NCBI GenBank assembly: GCA_015179125.1
Contig: WHVA01000056.1
Coordinates: 248,001 to 312,000 of the forward strand
Direction: 5' to 3'
DNA from: Gautieria morchelliformis
Taxonomy: Eukaryota > Basidiomycota > Agaricomycetes > Gomphales > Gomphaceae
DNA length: 64,000 nt
Position 1 is the first letter of the stretch, and every line of letters starts with the position of its first letter. A model generated the notes under the pieces. It made no database searches and was not told the origin of the DNA. It saw nothing but the letters and a program-made list of their open reading frames with translations. A program made the translations under genes and the position numbers. Shown piece after piece: positions 11,562 through 22,117 of the stretch.

Positions 11562-11930
11562 TGATCAACAACGCGTCGAGGGTGATGAAGCGCAACATAG
11601 AATTATGTATATGGTATATATATTACTTACACTACTATGCACTGAAGCAAAAATAACAAGTCCATATATATCCCCGGCTGAGACTTGGATAATATTTGGA
11701 ATATTGGCTCACATATAAGCTAAATATCTCGATAGGAGATATTTGGCAAATACTCAGAAGATATTTTGAGTTTTACTCAAATTTCTTAAGGAGATTTTTT
11801 GGTTCAAAGTGCGGTGTGAGGTCCACCTCCACCAATCAACGTCTTATTCCCAGCCTCAAGAGTCCGACCAACGCATGGGAACATATAATCTCTCCTTCGT
11901 TTCCATTTCCAGTGACCAGTGTAGATTACA
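11562..11930. other. Upstream region of the formamidase gene
   Basis: This is AT-rich sequence with several TATA-like stretches (for example ATATATATTACTT near 11616) before the formamidase ATG. No other gene is visible. Confidence 0.4.
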
Positions 11931-13353
11931 ATGTCTAGCATTCACGCTGTGAAACGCGCCCACAGCCATCTCGCATGGGATAACAGGTTCGCTGCTCCAT
12001 AGAAAGCATCTCCCAACGTATTCACTTATCATCACGTCGCAAATGACTCAGCATCCCACCTGTGCTCACGATCAACTCTGGCGATACCGTCTCGTTCGAC
12101 TGTCTCGACGCCAGCAACGGCCAAATCACACCCGCCTCCACAACTGCGTCGCTCGCCTCCCTCGTATTCTCCCAGCTCGACCAGGTCAACGGCCCAGTCT
12201 ATGTCTCTAGTGCATCCCCCGGAGACACGCTACAGGTCGAGGTCCTCGCCATCGAAACGGCCGATTGGGGCTGGACGGGGCTTATTCCCGGATTTGGTCT
12301 TCTTGCAGATGAGTATCCGGACCCGGCGCTGAAGCTGTGGAAGATCAAGCGCGAGGAGGGGATTGCGTGGTTCGATGCAGACGAGAAGGCGATTAAGATC
12401 CCAATTAAGCCTTTTGCTGGCGAGATGGGTGTTGCCCCGGGCGAGAACGGCGCATTCTCTACCATCCCACCGTACAACAACGGGGTGCGCCTGTTTCAGC
12501 CTATCTGACCCGAGTTCACGCGCACGCTTGAACTTGCCCATCTCCTTGCTTTCCAGGGGAACATCGACACCAAGCATCTCACTGTTGGATCCACGCTGTT
12601 TCTTCCCGTGCAGGTCCCCGGCGCGCTGTTCTCTATTGGCGTCAGTACCATTTAGAAGTGACGAACGCGTATGTATTTCTCATTGACCGGCGCAGGATGG
12701 GCACGCCGCACAAGGTGATGGAGGTCAGTCCTCCATACCATTCTACACGCTATAGCATACTTAGCCTCCCACCTTAGAGGTCTGCGGTGCGTCACGGTGC
12801 TGTACTGGCGCACTCGACGGTTTCTGACCTCTCAACAGGAACCGCGATCGAAACGCCCATAAACGTCAGTGTGCGTCTCACCGTCCTGAAGAACAAGCCC
12901 TATGTCCAGACACCACACTTCCACACCGCCCCGGCGCCCTCCGTGTCCAGTCCCGCCGGCGAACAATACTATACTACGACTGGCATCGGCCCTGGTGAGG
13001 ATTCCACATGCGAGCTGCCGTGTTCAGGGCTAATATTAGGGGTTGATGAGACATGCGCGAGGCGACAAGGGCCGCTGTGCGTTCGATGATAGAGTATCTC
13101 GGTGCTAAGCACGGACTAGGCCGAGTGGAGGCTTACATGCTGTGTAGCGTCGCTGCTGACCTGAGATTGCACGAAGTGGTGTGTCCTCGTGTCCTTACCT
13201 ATTTGTTCCATCTTGAACGGGTATTTATTATTTATCAGGTGGACATGCCAAACTACGTGGTACGCCCCTATTCTGCTTGTGCTGACTGTATGGTGATGAA
13301 TACCGCCTTAGGTTGGAATGATGATGCCGATGTCCATCTTTGTGTCCCAGTGA
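11931..13353 (+). CDS. Acetamidase/formamidase family protein, 9 exons
   Basis: The 318-residue product joins 11931-11986, 12052-12484, 12557-12640, 12696-12723, 12778-12786, 12839-12994, 13051-13178, 13239-13259 and 13312-13353. Family blocks read through in order: WDNSIPPVLTINSGDTVSFDC, SQLDQVNGPVYV, ADWGWTGLIPGFGLLADE, GNIDTKHLTVGSTLFLPV, GALFSIGDGHAAQGDGE, VCGTAIETP and the terminal EVVDMPNYVVGMMMPMSIF. The enzyme hydrolyses formamide or acetamide to ammonia and the carboxylic acid in the cytosol, usually for nitrogen scavenging; the exact substrate cannot be told. Exon 5 is a 9-nt micro-exon (coding across E-V-C-G) and is required to keep the frame. The gene converges on the DnaJ gene, with 212 bp between stop codons. 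Confidence 0.9.
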
Positions 13354-13565
13354 AGCCCGGGCCCACAACATTGCAAAGGGAAGAACCTCCGATTGTAAGT
13401 ATACATGCAACCAGATGGGTGACGCACGAGCCCAACGTTACACGCAACCCTTTCATTTACATTCAAGGCAGTTTCCCCATAGCTTGCGAAATAAACGTAC
13501 ATGGCGGTCCATACAGCAACAGTTGCAAGATGATGGCAAAACCAGCGATAAGATAAGCGTAGCAC

Positions 13566-15423
13566 TCAATGGTGATTGAAAGAGAACTTGAAGCCGCTCT
13601 GCTGGAAGAACACATTTTGGAACGGATTACCGCCCTGTTGGAAGGGATGTGCGTGGCTACCGTGCCCAGATGTCGGGTCGTTCGGGTCGTCGCCATTGTC
13701 GAATCGTGCACGGAGCTCTGTCCAGTCGCTGCTGTCAGTAAATGGCATGTCGCGGTATGGAGAGTACGTACCGTCATTGGAGAGGACTTCGTAGGCCTCG
13801 TTAACTGCAGCCATTTTGGCCTCCGAACCCCCCTTGTCGGGGTGAGAAACCTTTGCCGCACTCCGGCTAAAGGGCGTCGTAAAATTAAGGGCAAGATTAA
13901 GCGGAAATTAACACTCACTATGCCTTCTTTATTGTGCGATGATCCGCATCACGAGAAACGCCGAGCACTTTGTAATAGTCCTTCTTTTTGCTCTGCTTCA
14001 GCAGCCGCTGTGCCTTCTCCAATCGGGCATGGATCTGAAATGAATGCGAAATGAATGTCCGTGAAATTGTGAGCTTCGTGATAGATGACGCACGTCCCCG
14101 CTCGACCGTCCACTGGCTTCGAATGCGCGCTCAAAGTAGCGTGTGGCGCTCTCCCACTCCTCCTTCGCCAGGCATGCATCCCCCTTGCCTTTGAGCGCAT
14201 CCAAGTCATTGTCGCCGCCTTCCATGCTGAGCACCTCGTCGCACCAAACTTCGGCCTTGCGTGGTATTTCGATGCCTGTATAGGCCTTGCACATGGCAAT
14301 ATATATTTCTCTCCGCCGTACACTCTTCTTCCGCGGCACCACACTCGGGGGTAGTCCACTGTCGGCCCCAAGCGCGTTATCGAGCGCCTCGTCAAAGGAA
14401 GTGGCAAGCTCGCCAGCGAGCTTGATGACGGCATTCCATTCGGATGCACCAACGTGCTCAGCAATTTTGGCAAACTTCTTGTCGAACTTCTTGAGCTGTC
14501 GGTGGGCGGATGCGCACGGCTTTGAGTCGGGGTCATAGTGAAGACACTGCTTCAGTGTGGAAAGTGCCTGCGGGGATGGGGGAAGGAGATAATAGGCGAA
14601 CGATGATATGCGGAGGAGGAGGGAGGTGGATGGTGCAGTAAGGTGCGTGAGACGGCTGCATGCAAGTCAGTCGCGCATGCGGACCGGGCAGAGGCGACGA
14701 CGTACGTGAGGTCTCCAACAGTCTGCTCTATGTCGCCCTGCGCTAACGCGCAGTCAGCACGTTGCTGCCTCAAGCTTACAGAATGGGTCGCCGTCTGAAG
14801 CGCGTTGGAGCTCTCTTCTATGCAGACGTCCCACTGCTTTGCGCGTTGTGCCTGCGCCGCTTTTTTTGCCGCAACTTCGCCCTCGGATAACCCGAACAGC
14901 TGGTAGACAGATTAGTGGAAGCTCAACCACACTGCTGTATCCTCACCAGGTCTCCGGCAGTACGATCACCAATGTTCTTCCGTGTGTAGGACTTCATCAT
15001 GTCCCGGGCTTCTGCCCAGCGCCCCTCTTTGGCAAAAATCTTTCCTTTGGACAGGAGCGCTTTGTCGAATGTGCCATCAGTGAGGTGCAGCACTTTGTCA
15101 AAGTCTGCTAACGCTGGTTCGTGGCGGCTGAGAGAGAGGTGGGCGGTTGCACGTTTGAAGTAAAGTAAATAGGAAGTCGGCGACTGGTCTGCAGAAGTGT
15201 GAACGCGTAACCAGACAAAGGCATCAGTACAAGACAGACCTATGGCCTCTGTGTATGTCCTGGCCGCTTCCTGGAACTGTCCAGAGGAGAGCAATGCATT
15301 CGCCCGGTTAATGAGTGGCTGCAGACCTGGTGGGTCCAACGATCCATTTCCAGCGGCGGGTTCTGCGTCAACGAGGGTGACAAGTAATGTGAAGACCACT
15401 GAGGTTGTACGACCCAGTCGCAT
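13566..15423 (-). CDS. ER co-chaperone, TPR plus C-terminal J domain (DNAJC3/P58IPK type), 7 exons
   Basis: The 514-residue product joins 15423-15240, 15188-14947, 14899-14706, 14655-14094, 14034-13919, 13866-13772 and 13717-13566. A signal peptide opens it (RTTSVVFTLLVTLVDAEPA). TPR helices follow (INRANALLSSGQFQEAARTY, FKRATAHLSLSRHEPALADF and others up to about residue 390). The J domain begins near residue 409 with KKKDYYKVLGVSRDADHRTI, carries the obligatory HPD in KVSHPDKGG, and ends with AAVNEAYEVLSNDELRARF, a Gly/Phe-poor linker and a final SFNHH. DNAJC3 proteins hold unfolded clients in the ER lumen and stimulate the Hsp70 BiP through the HPD motif. No canonical HDEL-type retention signal is seen. 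An upstream interval of 157 bp is shared with the divergent MGMT gene. Confidence 0.9.
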
Positions 15424-15580
15424 GGTAGGAGCTCTCGAGAACAGCGAATGTATGTGGTTGGTTTCGGCAAATGCCGGGCAGACATTTGAACCACGTCACT
15501 CGGTTCGGTGCACGCCGTCTTCCCGGATCCGTCTACTTAGGGCAAGTGGCAGTGTGGCAATTACTCGAGAGCTTTCTACA
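15424..15580. promoter_or_regulatory. Shared divergent promoter, DnaJ co-chaperone / MGMT
   Basis: The two start codons are 157 bp apart and point away from each other, so both promoters must lie here or inside the transcripts. I see no clear TATA box. The arrangement would allow joint control of a folding chaperone and a DNA repair gene, but nothing in the sequence proves co-regulation. Confidence 0.4.
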
Positions 15581-16284
15581 ATGCCAGCCACTCGCACTCT
15601 GAAGCTTTCTCTTGTCGCGAATGCTGGGTCCCAGGGCAAGACAGTCGTGGTAGCTAATGAAGACCAGGTCGTCGATTTGGCCAAATGTACGCTCATGTCT
15701 GCTGGACAAATGCTTGACTGAGTGATCCTTCAGGCAACGTACAGTATCCCTTGGACGACGCTACCCGTCGTGTGTTTAAAACAAAAGAAGGCAAGGTCAG
15801 TTGCATATACCGAGTGTCACAGTTCCGAAGCCAGATCTTCGCTCTACAGAGGCCCACCGCTCATCAGTGGGCTGTATATGACTTGGTCAGAAAGATCCCC
15901 GTGGGCAAAGTTACAACCTACAAGGTGACACTGACTCTTTATTCCCCGACATACCAACGTGTATCTTCCTTTAGGATATTTGTGTCGCCCTCGGCCAGGG
16001 CTCGCCTCGCTCAGGTAAGAGTTACGTCTGTCCTTCCTATCGTGTGTGATTCAGCTGGCGCAGTGGGTGCTGCCCTACGCAACAATCCATTTGCGCCGTT
16101 CGTTCCCTGCCATCGCATCATTGCGTCCAATCATTACATTGGAGGTTTTTATGGAGAATGGGGTCAGAGCGCAGGAACAGGCAAACAGTATCATCGAAAG
16201 CTGGATATGCTTGGCAAGGAGGGCATTGCGTTCACCGACAAGGGGTACCTTGTTGGCGGAGACGCGTTCATTTGGAGGGGGTAA
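15581..16284 (+). CDS. Methylated-DNA-[protein]-cysteine S-methyltransferase (MGMT), 5 exons
   Basis: The join 15581-15686, 15734-15795, 15850-15924, 15975-16014 and 16064-16284 gives 167 residues. The core shows VYDLVRKIPVGKVTTYKD, ICVALGQGSPRSVGAALRNN and the active site PFVPCHRIIASNHYIGGF, with the acceptor cysteine in PCHR. It ends with KLDMLGKEGIAFTDKGY. The protein transfers an alkyl group from O6-alkylguanine in DNA onto its own cysteine, a one-shot repair reaction in the nucleus. The GQGSPRSVG segment is the helix-turn-helix wing and carries the Arg that flips the damaged base; the Tyr of VTTY is also conserved. The start was set at the ATG before PATRTLKLSL; the N-terminus is weakly conserved in the family. 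Confidence 0.92.
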
Positions 16285-16438
16285 AATGCCTCCCCACTCC
16301 GACTATGTAATACTGTAGTAACATCAGGGTGCATGTATTCCGTATCCCAGGTAAGAAAATCTAAATGAGAAACCTGTTCTAGATCTACCACGAGCAGGGG
16401 ATGCATCGGGTCCCCCGCTGCGCGGAGCACAGTCGCTG

Positions 16439-17331
16439 CTAGCTTGCCTCTAGTTTTGATACGCATGTACGAACGAAGTATTCGTGGAAACGGTCATCGC
16501 GTGTGAGCTCCGGGTGGAACATCGTGACCAGATGGTGGCCCTGGCGAAAAGCAACGACTGTGCGTTGGTCGAGTGGTCCATCGCGTGCTCCAGGCTCCGA
16601 CCGAGGAAGAAGGGCTGGCGATAGGCGTGCGAGAACCTCGATAGGAGGCCGTGTTTCATCTGTGACGTAGTTGAGAACCACCTATGCAAGCACGGTGATT
16701 GAGTTCTAAAGAACACTCCTGAGAGCGAAGCCGCCACACATACGGGTGCACGAATGAAGACACCGGTGAAGGGCCTTCTGGGATCCTTCAGTACGTCCAC
16801 ATCCATCAAGGCCTCGAAGGACTCCACCTAAAGGACAAAACAAAGGCAATAGGGGTGCATCAACACATCACGTTCGATGCCCCGCCAGCAAACGCGCGAA
16901 GACGATAGACAACCTGAGAACCCCACCCGTTCCTCTCAAGTATGACGCTCACGCCGCCCAATAGCTCCTGCCCGCCCTTCTTTGCGCCTTGCACTCCTTC
17001 TGCGAGGAGAATGGCACCAGCACAGGTACCCCAAACGGGCTTGCGCTTGACAAACGCCCTCAGCGGCTCTAAGAGCCCTGCCAGGCGCGCCAGAAGCGCA
17101 ATGGTCGTCGATTCGCCACCAGGGATGATGAGAGCATCACATCTGGCAAGGTCATCAGGTGTTTTGACCAATGTAGCCGTGACAGATGTCTGTGAGATAT
17201 GGAGGCGAGAAAGGATGGAATGGTGCTCGGCAAAAGCACCCTGTAAGGCTAAGGCAAATGTCAGAAATAATCTGGTCGTCGCTCAAGAAGCACGTACCCA
17301 GAACCCCAATGGTGACTGCCTCACGTCCCAT
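16439..17331 (-). CDS. SNO: Pyridoxal 5'-phosphate synthase glutaminase subunit (PdxT/SNO), 4 exons
   Basis: The 231-residue product joins 17331-17298, 17248-16914, 16827-16744 and 16681-16439. It starts [20 protein letters not shown] and carries [15 protein letters not shown], the nucleophile elbow [15 protein letters not shown] and [16 protein letters not shown]. The Cys of GTCAG and the His and Glu of HPE form the class I glutaminase triad. The subunit releases ammonia from glutamine and feeds it to the PdxS/SNZ synthase barrel, which builds pyridoxal phosphate from ribose 5-phosphate and glyceraldehyde 3-phosphate in the cytosol. The synthase gene is not in this window. The gene converges with MGMT, with 154 bp between stop codons. 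Confidence 0.93.
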
Positions 17332-18013
17332 GAAATTTGAAATCGCGGACGATGCCGAGGTTCTGGTCACGGATAGATCACACGGTCCGTGTGCAACCTC
17401 CAAGAGCTGCCAGCTAACCCATGATAGAAACTCGTGTTTTGTAGTATACCTCACGGGTCATTTCTCATCCGCGGACCCCCTCGAGCTCTCCTATCACGGA
17501 TGCGTCTCGCATCTCCTTATTACAAGTTGAAAGACGCTGAATACTCCAGCATGTCACATCTTTCCTTCCTCCTCCCTAAACTCGGCCAATTTTTATTCTT
17601 ACCTGCGTTCCCATTTTTCCATGCCTCCACCGCCGTAACGAACCCAATTCGTCCTACTACCAGTGACCATCGCCGCGTCTTTATTGCTCTTATATGGTAT
17701 GCACAGTATTCCACGTAGTGCATAACTCACACCCTTCGATACTCGCGTTCTCCTCCCGGCACAGTCACTTGGAATTTTCGAGGGGTATATAACACGTCGT
17801 GACAAGTACACGATAGACGTGCATTGATATTAATGTTGTTTTTTACTTTTTTTTCGCTCTCCCTCTCCTGCTTCCGCCATCAGAACCAGTGATGCACTGT
17901 GCCAAGGCGTTCACTGTACATTGCCGGTGCTTGGTTTCAGTTCTGCCAGCTCTCCATTACATCGGGCGAGTACTGAATGGAGTACATGATCCGATCTAAT
18001 TCTCCGAAGGTCG
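17332..18013. other. Intergenic region
   Basis: This is the upstream flank of SNO and the downstream flank of the DUF6533 gene. It contains a T-rich tract near 17840-17860. No gene was found. Confidence 0.4.
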
Positions 18014-19910
18014 TCAGGGTATCGGTGGCATTCGACTATCGCCACTGCCGGTATATACCGGTCCTGGTCCAGGGCCGGCGTTGAGAACCTGGAGCAATAT
18101 AGAATCGTGGTGCTGGTGGTCTTGCAGCGAGGGTGCAATGTCGGCGTCTTGTAGTCTCCCTCTATTTGTTGATTGGGAGTAGTCAATGTGATCAACCCCA
18201 TGGCGTGACGATGATTCCTCTGTCAGCGTCGTGATAATAGGGTCGAAGAAGCTCTTTTTCTGACTGGTATCACCCGAGGCATCAATTCGGTTGCGTCCTT
18301 GATTCCGTACTGACGGTGCGCTATTGCCATGCATGTCAGCGCGCAAGATGCGGAGGTTGAGAACAAGGCGCGAGATCATGACGGAAGTGATTATCTGTGA
18401 AAAGCTGTAAGGATTGAATATGTAAATGGTTGTTGAGTTGCATTTTATGCTGACGACTTGAGTACCTTGCACCGATAGCTTTCAAGTCCTCTGTAGCAAC
18501 CTAAGCGTGGTTATCGGGGATGGGATCAGAATAGTAAATTGATAGTGTACAGATGAGTGACGTACGAGGAACAAGACAACGTTCAGTAGATTAGCACTGA
18601 AGATGCAAAGAAAGTAGAGTGCGCCATCTCGGACAAAGAGTTGCAATAACCTGTAAAAACGCAGAACCACGTTAGAACAGTGTCAAGCCACTTTGGACAG
18701 TCTGGAAAGTATTAATAATGCAAAGGGGTGGCTAAAGCGCCATGCGCACCGCTACTCACGGCGATGTCCTCCCCTTCTCGTTTGCGTACAGCCTTGTGCG
18801 TAAGATTGTAAGAAGAAACACGACCGAGTCTGTTATCAAAGGCATGGCCCAGAAGGGGGCTGCGAGAGGGGAACGCAGATGAAACGTGGGCGCAAGATGA
18901 AAGTGTTTAATGCCAATGATCAGCAAATGGTATCGGGGGATCGGGTATAGGCAAGGTGAAGCACTCACTGAACAGCCTTCCGGAACCAGTGAGTATACAT
19001 CCAACAAAACCAGGTGGCAGCGAAACCCCTAGAAGAAAATAAAAAGCAACGCTGATTATCGAAGGTGAATGTCAAGATACACAGTGATGGGGCGCACGCT
19101 TGGTAAATGCCATCGCCATTGCGCAGAACCCGACCTGAGCAATCCAGAGGACAGAGAGTAAGGCGAGGACACGTTTATCCCGCCTCCAGATGGCGTAAAT
19201 GCGCAGCATCATGATGACTTATAGGAAAAATCAATTTGATTAGTTGCCTACAGGGTAAGAGTGAAGGGCCTGTCGTACCTTCGCAAACTGTTTAGGGAGT
19301 TAGGTGAGTCCTGTTAATGAGAACTCAAGAGAATATAGTCACGGTGAGGCATACTTACTAGCAACGAGTGCGAGTGTGGTGCCTCCCTCAAATCTTACAA
19401 AATGATCACACGCAGCTCTGAAGAAGCACCCTATCCTATCAGTTCAACTGATGCGATAAGTCTTGGTACATACGCCTACAATCAAAAGCCAAGTCAGCCT
19501 CCAGAAACGCATGACTTTGCAAACAGGGTAGAAGCAGACAGGTAATGACTTCTCTGTGGTGGCGCACATGACTATGCTGGGGATGGAAAAGAGGGCATTA
19601 GGAAACAATGCAAACACCCACGTTATCACTCCATGCAGCTGATTGAAATGCGACGGTGATCACCAGGAATTGGAGAGGGGTGGCGTATCTGTTGATTGCG
19701 AATAGAAGGGTGGCCCCGGAGTATGATGGTTTCCATACGAGCTGGACCTTTGAGAGTGTCAGTCCAGGGAGTATTTAAGGAAGGGACCAGGGAGGGCATG
19801 CCTCCACATCAAGGGTAAGGACTTGAAGACGAAATAGGTTAGTGACACAAACAAGGATGCTATTGCGGCTACTACACACGGTGATCGTACACCATCATGA
19901 CGAATGAGGC
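18014..19910 (-). CDS. Multi-pass membrane protein with DUF6533 domain (start uncertain)
   Basis: Several exons on the minus strand give the pattern of basidiomycete DUF6533 proteins: ASFVMMVYDH joined to LLTLD, VQLVWKPSYSGATLLFAIN with YATPLQFLVITVAFQ, CDHFVRFEGGTTLALVA, IMMLRIYAIWRRDKRVLALL with SVLWIAQVGFCAMAMAF, APFWAMPLITDSVVFLLTIL, LLQLFVRDGALYFLCIFSAN, and finally FSQIITSVMISRLVLNLRIL before a long hydrophilic tail ending at the stop at 18014. About seven hydrophobic helices are expected, placing it in a membrane. Function is unknown; such genes are numerous in mushroom genomes. The first exon upstream of ASFVMMVYDH was not found with confidence, and the exon around 19444-19629 is ambiguous, so I give the extent rather than a full join. 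The gene may therefore lack its true start. Confidence 0.65.
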
Positions 19911-22117
19911 TATTTGAAAGCATTTCCCGGCTCTCCTATCAGGAGAAACATTTAGTAGAGAAGGGGTGAGGGAGGGAGGGAGGGGGTGTCAAAAGAATGT
20001 AAGTGAGTTCGGTTGCAAGGATTGATCATGCATGGAAGTCGAAGGATATGATAAAGAGAAGAAAGCTAGATCACTTGAAGACCGTACAAAGCCCATGCGT
20101 CAGGCACTCACAGGTGAAGAGCCGCCTGTGTCAAGGCAGCTAGCTGGTCTGGAGACTCCAGGATGTCGGACGTACGCCGCCACGTTATGCGGGCCTAAGG
20201 GGAGGAGTAATACTCAAGGTTCTCGTGAGTGGACGATGGGGAAGCTAGCAGGATTAACCAGGGGGGGAGCTTTATGCAACAGACTTTGCAAAGTCCCCGG
20301 TAGGGTGTAATTTTAAGGACCTAGTTCCAAGATGGGGCGCTATTCTGGCAGGAGTCGAAATATCATCCTGCTGGCTTCGGAGAACCAGAATATCACGAAC
20401 AAGATCATGATGTTACGTTGCGTCAATCAGTAATTGTCTTTCCAAAATAGTAAAAGAGGTTTCGGAACGAATAGACAAGTCAACAAGTAGTTACGATAAT
20501 TCTAAAGTCTGGTCAATTTTAATTTATGTGAGGAGTTTCTTGAGGAACACGTTACATATGTAAGGGACTTAGGTCAGATTCCTCGATTTGGAACTTTTCA
20601 TAAGGAAGACCGGTCTCAGGATCTCAGTTTTGCCAAGTTGGATGAACCGAACTAGGCCTCAGTTGCAAAGGCCACATCGGATGTTTTTCTAAAAGCTCAC
20701 CCAATCACCCTTGCTGTGCTCACTTCTGCAGCAGTGGATTCAATTTTGAACACGAATCATAACCAAGTGACTCGGTACTAGTAGCGTTTTGCTAGTGTTG
20801 CACCAACTCTCCGAGTCACGCTTGAAGTGCATATCAACGTGGGCGTCAGGAATCATCATCATATGATGCATGGGATTGGTGTCGTTGAAACACTTACATA
20901 CGACCTCAGTTTCTGAGAGGGTCTCTCTTCCACGGCCTAGCCTCTAGGGGCCATGGCGATCGCGGCGATGCTCAGTAGTATCACGATTTTGTTACTGTAA
21001 GGGGATCATCACTGCCCCAGTCCGATGTAGTCCGAGTTAATAAGTATGGTAGTGTCTTGGTAGCGTTACATTACTGTAGTGTTCCTGCACCAGGTAGTCG
21101 CCGGCAGCCGCCCACAATCAACTCCGAGTCACGCCCTGTCACAAGTCCACAGTTCGGTATTAATGGTGATGGGAATCCTTGCTTCTACAAGATTACATCG
21201 ACGGGGCATCGTATGATGCGTGGGATTCCGTTAATCCCTCTACATAGGACCTCAGTTTCTCAGAGCCACTTCCACAGGGCAGGGTGATTCTCAGTGCAAT
21301 CCCGGGCTGCTGTTTATTTTTTGCTTTATGGATGATCAATTTGTCTGTGCTCCTTACTGTAACTTCTTCTTACCCAGGCACCCATGCTCTCTGTCTCGCC
21401 TCACTGGCAGGACTGGGCACATTGACTGAATCGAAAGAGTTCACAGCGCCGCTCCGACACCCCCGATTTTCCCAATAAGCATTAGGCTGACATTTGCTGC
21501 TTTTTTAGATCGGTCTGATAGCTGCCGAGGCCAATCTTTCTGACCTCCGATGTGTCTATCTTTCACAGACACTGATAGCTGCCGAAGCCAATCTTTCTGA
21601 CCTCCCATATGTCTCCATCAGGACGTTTTTTCTTTTTTTTTAACATGGAAATTCCTCGTCTGGACATAAAGTATCGTAGTTGAGGTATGGCAGCTCTTTG
21701 AGTGACCGGAGATTTTGACAACAGTACATTTGGTCCTGCATTCGTACCAGAAGCAATATTTCTCTCAGCGTCTGTCTACGACGAGCCGGGGATATTGAGG
21801 TCTGTTTTGTTCAAAATCCAGTCGGATGTCTGGAATGAGAGGAATGCGTACCAGATTAGACGTCGGTAGGTATGATTCTGTTGCTGTGCCGCTATTATTT
21901 TGTTGATGACGAGTTGTAGATGTTGAAGTTTTGTTCAAAATGTTGTCTGGATGCCTGGAGTGAGAGCCAGATTATATATGGATAGATGTCAGTAAGCAAT
22001 ATCTGTTGCTGTTCCGCTCATGGATTATTTTAACCACTCAGTTGAAGTGTTTGTCTCAGCACAGCCAACATGGTTTATATACTAGTAGGGGCTGACTACC
22101 TGATATCAAACTTGAAC
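19911..22117. other. Gene-poor stretch with decayed tandem duplications
   Basis: No supported gene. A GGGA-repeat tract lies at about 19970-19986. Three diverged duplications are visible: a block near 20810-20920 recurs near 21120-21265 (shared GAGTCACGC, ATG(A/C)ATG(C/G)GTGGGATT and GACCTCAGTTTCT), a block near 21518-21560 recurs at 21568-21610 (GATAGCTGCCGA(G/A)GCCAATC), and a block near 21808-21895 recurs near 21935-22020 (GTTCAAAAT, then CTGTTGCTGT(G/T)CCGCT). The last part is the promoter side of the O-methyltransferase. Confidence 0.5.

Noticed and set aside
19970-19986. GGGA repeat tract
   Set aside because: Simple sequence of only four units; no further evidence of function.
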